Assembly (NCBI GenBank): GCA_000720805.1
Contig: JODI01000017.1
Span: 61,870 to 125,869 of the forward strand
DNA length: 64,000 bases
Reading direction: 5' to 3'
Source of the DNA: Streptomyces violaceoruber
Lineage (GTDB): Bacteria; Actinomycetota; Actinomycetes; Streptomycetales; Streptomycetaceae
Shown here piece by piece: positions 62,391 through 64,000 of the stretch; the first letter of the stretch is position 1, and each line of letters starts with the position of its first letter. The position numbers were made by a program, and so were the translations under genes. The notes under the pieces are model-generated. The model saw nothing but the letters and a program-made list of their open reading frames with translations. It made no database searches and was not told the origin of the DNA.

Positions 62391-63140
62391 ATGACTAACC
62401 CACCGCAGACCATGAGCAGGCGCGAGCGGCTTCGGGCGCAGACCCTCCAGGAGATCGAGGACACGTCGTTCGCGATCATCGACGCGGACGGCATCCACGC
62501 TCTGTCGATCGCGGCGCTGGCCCGGGGCATGGCGATGTCCGCACCGGCCGTCTACCGCTACTTCCCGTCGCGCGACGCGCTGGTGGCGCACCTGGTGACG
62601 CTCTCCTACCAACAGCTCGTGGCGGCGATGAGCCGGGCGGTGGAAGGGAGCAGGCGTGCGCCTCGCGCGCGGGTACGGCTGCTGGTCGCCGCATACCGCG
62701 ACTGGGCCCTGCGGTACCGGCGGCGCTACGGGATGCTGTTCGGTGAGCAGGCCGGGGACCTGCCCGGCGACCTCACCGGACAGACGCCGCTGGACCAGGC
62801 GATGGCGCTGCTCATCGACCTGCTGACGGCCGTGCAGGGCACGCCGGCGGCCGACAGCGGCAGCGGCAGCGGCAGCGGCAGCGGCAGCGGCAGCGGCAGC
62901 GGCAGCGGCAGCGGCGACCGAACGCTTGACGGGCAGCTGCGGCAGTGGGCCCGATCCCAGCAGCGGCCGGACGCCTCACCGCGCGCCGCACGCGCCGCCA
63001 TCCTGATCTGGTCGCGGGTGCACGGGATCGTGAGCCTCGAACTCACCGGCGTCTTCGCCAACCATCCACTGGAGGCACAGCGGCTGATCGATTCGGAGAT
63101 CGACAACGCCGTCCGGTCGCTGGAACCGGACGACTCCTGA
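62391..63140 (+). CDS. TetR-family repressor with Ser-Gly repeat linker
   Basis: Regulator of 249 residues. The helix-turn-helix (IEDTSFAIIDADGIHALSIA; MSAPAVYRYFPSRDALVAHL) lies at the start and a TetR_C_13-like domain follows. Residues 156-175 are ten Ser-Gly pairs encoded by ten exact AGCGGC units, an unusual insertion between helices of the effector domain. It is divergent from the quinone-oxidoreductase-like gene across about 150 bases, the likely operator region. Confidence 0.88.
   Translation: MTNPPQTMSRRERLRAQTLQEIEDTSFAIIDADGIHALSIAALARGMAMSAPAVYRYFPSRDALVAHLVTLSYQQLVAAMSRAVEGSRRAPRARVRLLVAAYRDWALRYRRRYGMLFGEQAGDLPGDLTGQTPLDQAMALLIDLLTAVQGTPAADSGSGSGSGSGSGSGSGSGSGDRTLDGQLRQWARSQQRPDASPRAARAAILIWSRVHGIVSLELTGVFANHPLEAQRLIDSEIDNAVRSLEPDDS
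62856..62915 (+). repeat. Ten-unit AGCGGC microsatellite inside the TetR gene
   Basis: Sixty bases of exact AGCGGC repeats encode (Ser-Gly)10. The hexanucleotide keeps the frame if units are gained or lost, so length may vary between strains. Confidence 0.95.
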
Positions 63141-63554
63141 GGGGGACCCACCTACCGCCCCGCGCGCCCTGTCGGCCTCGCGAGGCGGTAGGTCTGCGGG
63201 ATGAACACGCCGGGTGGTCCGCGGCCTTGCCGACCCGGTTCTCGGTCTTGCGGCGCCCGATCGGTCGCGCACCCGGCCGTAGGAGACATTGCCCATGCCG
63301 TAACGAAGTCCCAGGAGCTGTCCCGGCCCACTGGATTCGCCCACGGTTTCGGAACGGGGTCTTGTGTCCGGCTGGGCGCAAACGGCGTACTGCGCGGATT
63401 CACCAGATGGTGTGCAGCCTCCGTCGCTTGATCGTCTCGCCGTTCTTGCCCGCTGATGCTCGGAGAGCGTCCGTTGTCGCCCAGGGAACGTTGTTGTCCG
63501 TGACCTCGGTGCGGCCGGCCGCATGCACCATCCGACCAACAGAATTGGTTCACC
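63141..63554. other. Region before the urease fragment without a recognised gene
   Basis: A minus frame (EAAHHLVNPRSTPFAPSRTQ) is open here, but I cannot assign it to a family with confidence. No ribosome site for the urease fragment is visible. Confidence 0.35.
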
Positions 63555-63646
63555 GTGCATTTGACTCCGCATGAGCAGGAGCGCTTGCTGATCCACGTCG
63601 CGGCCGACGTAGCGGGCAAGCGCCGCGACCGGGGACTGCCTCTGCC
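63555..63646 (+). pseudogene. ureA: Urease gamma subunit, N-terminal fragment
   Basis: GTG 63555 begins [20 protein letters not shown] and KRRDRG, the start of urease gamma (UreA). After about 29 codons similarity ends at CTGCCTCTGCC, where ureG sequence begins in another frame. The rest of ureA, and ureB, ureC, ureF and most of ureG, are absent. Confidence 0.8.
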
Positions 63647-63892
63647 AGCGGCGACGACATCCCCCGCAAGGGCGGCCCCGGCATCACCACCGCCGACCTC
63701 CTCGTCATCAACAAGACCGACCTCGCCCCGCACGTCGGCGCCGACCTGGACGCCATGGCCATCGACGCGAAACGACAGCGCGGCGACCTTCCCGTCATCT
63801 TCACCAGCCTCACCTCCGACGACGGCGTCCGCGAAGTCGCCGACTGGGTGACCGGCCACCTCGCCCAGTGGCGCGCGGGGGCAGCTGCATGA
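63647..63892 (+). pseudogene. ureG: Urease accessory GTPase UreG, C-terminal fragment
   Basis: The reading [36 protein letters not shown] and [18 protein letters not shown] is the last third of UreG, with the NKTD guanine-specificity motif. The P-loop and CPH metal motif are missing. It ends at TGA 63890-63892, overlapping the next ATG. Confidence 0.85.
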
Positions 63893-63948
63893 GCCCCTCC
63901 CCACCCGTCTCCGCCCGAGCCACATCCGACCTCGACGTTCCCCCACCC
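63889..63948 (+). pseudogene. ureD: Urease accessory UreD, 5' end (cut by end of sequence)
   Basis: ATG 63889 overlaps the ureG stop as ATGA and reads [18 protein letters not shown] before the adapter. Position after ureG and the SARA segment fit UreD in actinobacteria. Only about 20 codons are present because real sequence stops here; the gene itself may be intact in the organism. Confidence 0.55.
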
Positions 63949-64000
63949 CTGTCTCTTATAAACATCTGACGCTGCCGACGAATAGAGAGGTGTAGATCTC
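63949..64000. other. Nextera sequencing adapter (not genomic)
   Basis: The 52 bases match the Nextera transposase end CTGTCTCTTATA(C)ACATCT with one mismatch (A for C at 63961). Next come GACGCTGCCGACGA, the 8-base index ATAGAGAG and GTGTAGATCTC of the i5 primer. The parts add up to exactly 52 bases, so this is untrimmed read-through at the end of a contig. Confidence 0.97.

Noticed and set aside
63949..63967. Tn5-type transposon end in the genome
   Set aside because: The mosaic end is followed by sequencing primer and index bases, so it is library adapter.

Overview
The window is high-GC DNA with actinomycete gene style: GTG starts, GGAGG-type ribosome sites, short ATGA/GTGA overlaps, a Ser/Thr kinase with a beta-propeller, GAF-ANTAR and anti-sigma-type ATPases, and vdc-type decarboxylases. 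It is most like Streptomyces. It mixes intact metabolic cassettes with an unusually dense set of decayed genes and insertion-sequence relics, which suggests an accessory region such as a chromosome arm rather than core genome. The last 52 bases are not biological: they match an Illumina Nextera adapter, so position 63948 is the end of real sequence.

Layout. 0-4.3 kb: AraC regulator, GMC oxidoreductase, broken ADP-ribosylglycohydrolase. 4.3-9.5 kb: cobalt nitrile hydratase operon on the minus strand (DUF1097 membrane protein, beta, alpha, accessory protein, NiCoT cobalt transporter), with a GlxA-type regulator divergent from it. 9.8-13.7 kb: a scar zone with a tRNA 3' half, DNA-ligase and kinase relics, a DUF402 gene, an XRE regulator and broken PfpI and amidohydrolase genes. 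13.8-15.3 kb: SDR and TetR genes divergent over two palindromic operators. 15.4-18.5 kb: cupin relic, SnoaL protein, IS5-type fragment abutting an IS3-family element, truncated aldo/keto reductase.

18.8-28.5 kb is a catabolic island: thiolase, PucR regulator, MHS transporter, truncated SnoaL copy, acyl-CoA ligase, carboxylesterase, FAH-type hydrolase, full SnoaL_4 protein. The last steps are tightly packed. Uptake, ester hydrolysis, CoA activation and C-C cleavage fit breakdown of one imported acid or ester, but the substrate cannot be read from sequence. An IS5/IS427-type element closes it at 28.6-29.7 kb. 29.7-43 kb is mixed: DUF1152, lipoprotein, NUDIX, kinase-propeller, membrane proteins, SDR, ATP-grasp and alpha/beta hydrolase genes between relics of IS5, IS256, DNA ligase and plasmid replication-relaxation genes.

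43.7-52.3 kb: a DtxR-type gene that has lost its middle domain, a 50-bp perfect palindrome, a probable rifampicin monooxygenase (rox) behind a possible leader ORF, an asparagine synthetase, and an AraC regulator divergent from a vdcBCD-type hydroxyarylate decarboxylase operon. 52.5-63.9 kb: a collapsed divergent pair (monooxygenase/AraC), LRR and SWIM proteins, stress-signalling genes (anti-sigma ATPases, GAF-ANTAR, hemerythrin), SnoaL and quinone-oxidoreductase genes with a divergent TetR regulator, and finally a collapsed urease cluster (ureA start joined to ureG end, then ureD start) running into the adapter.
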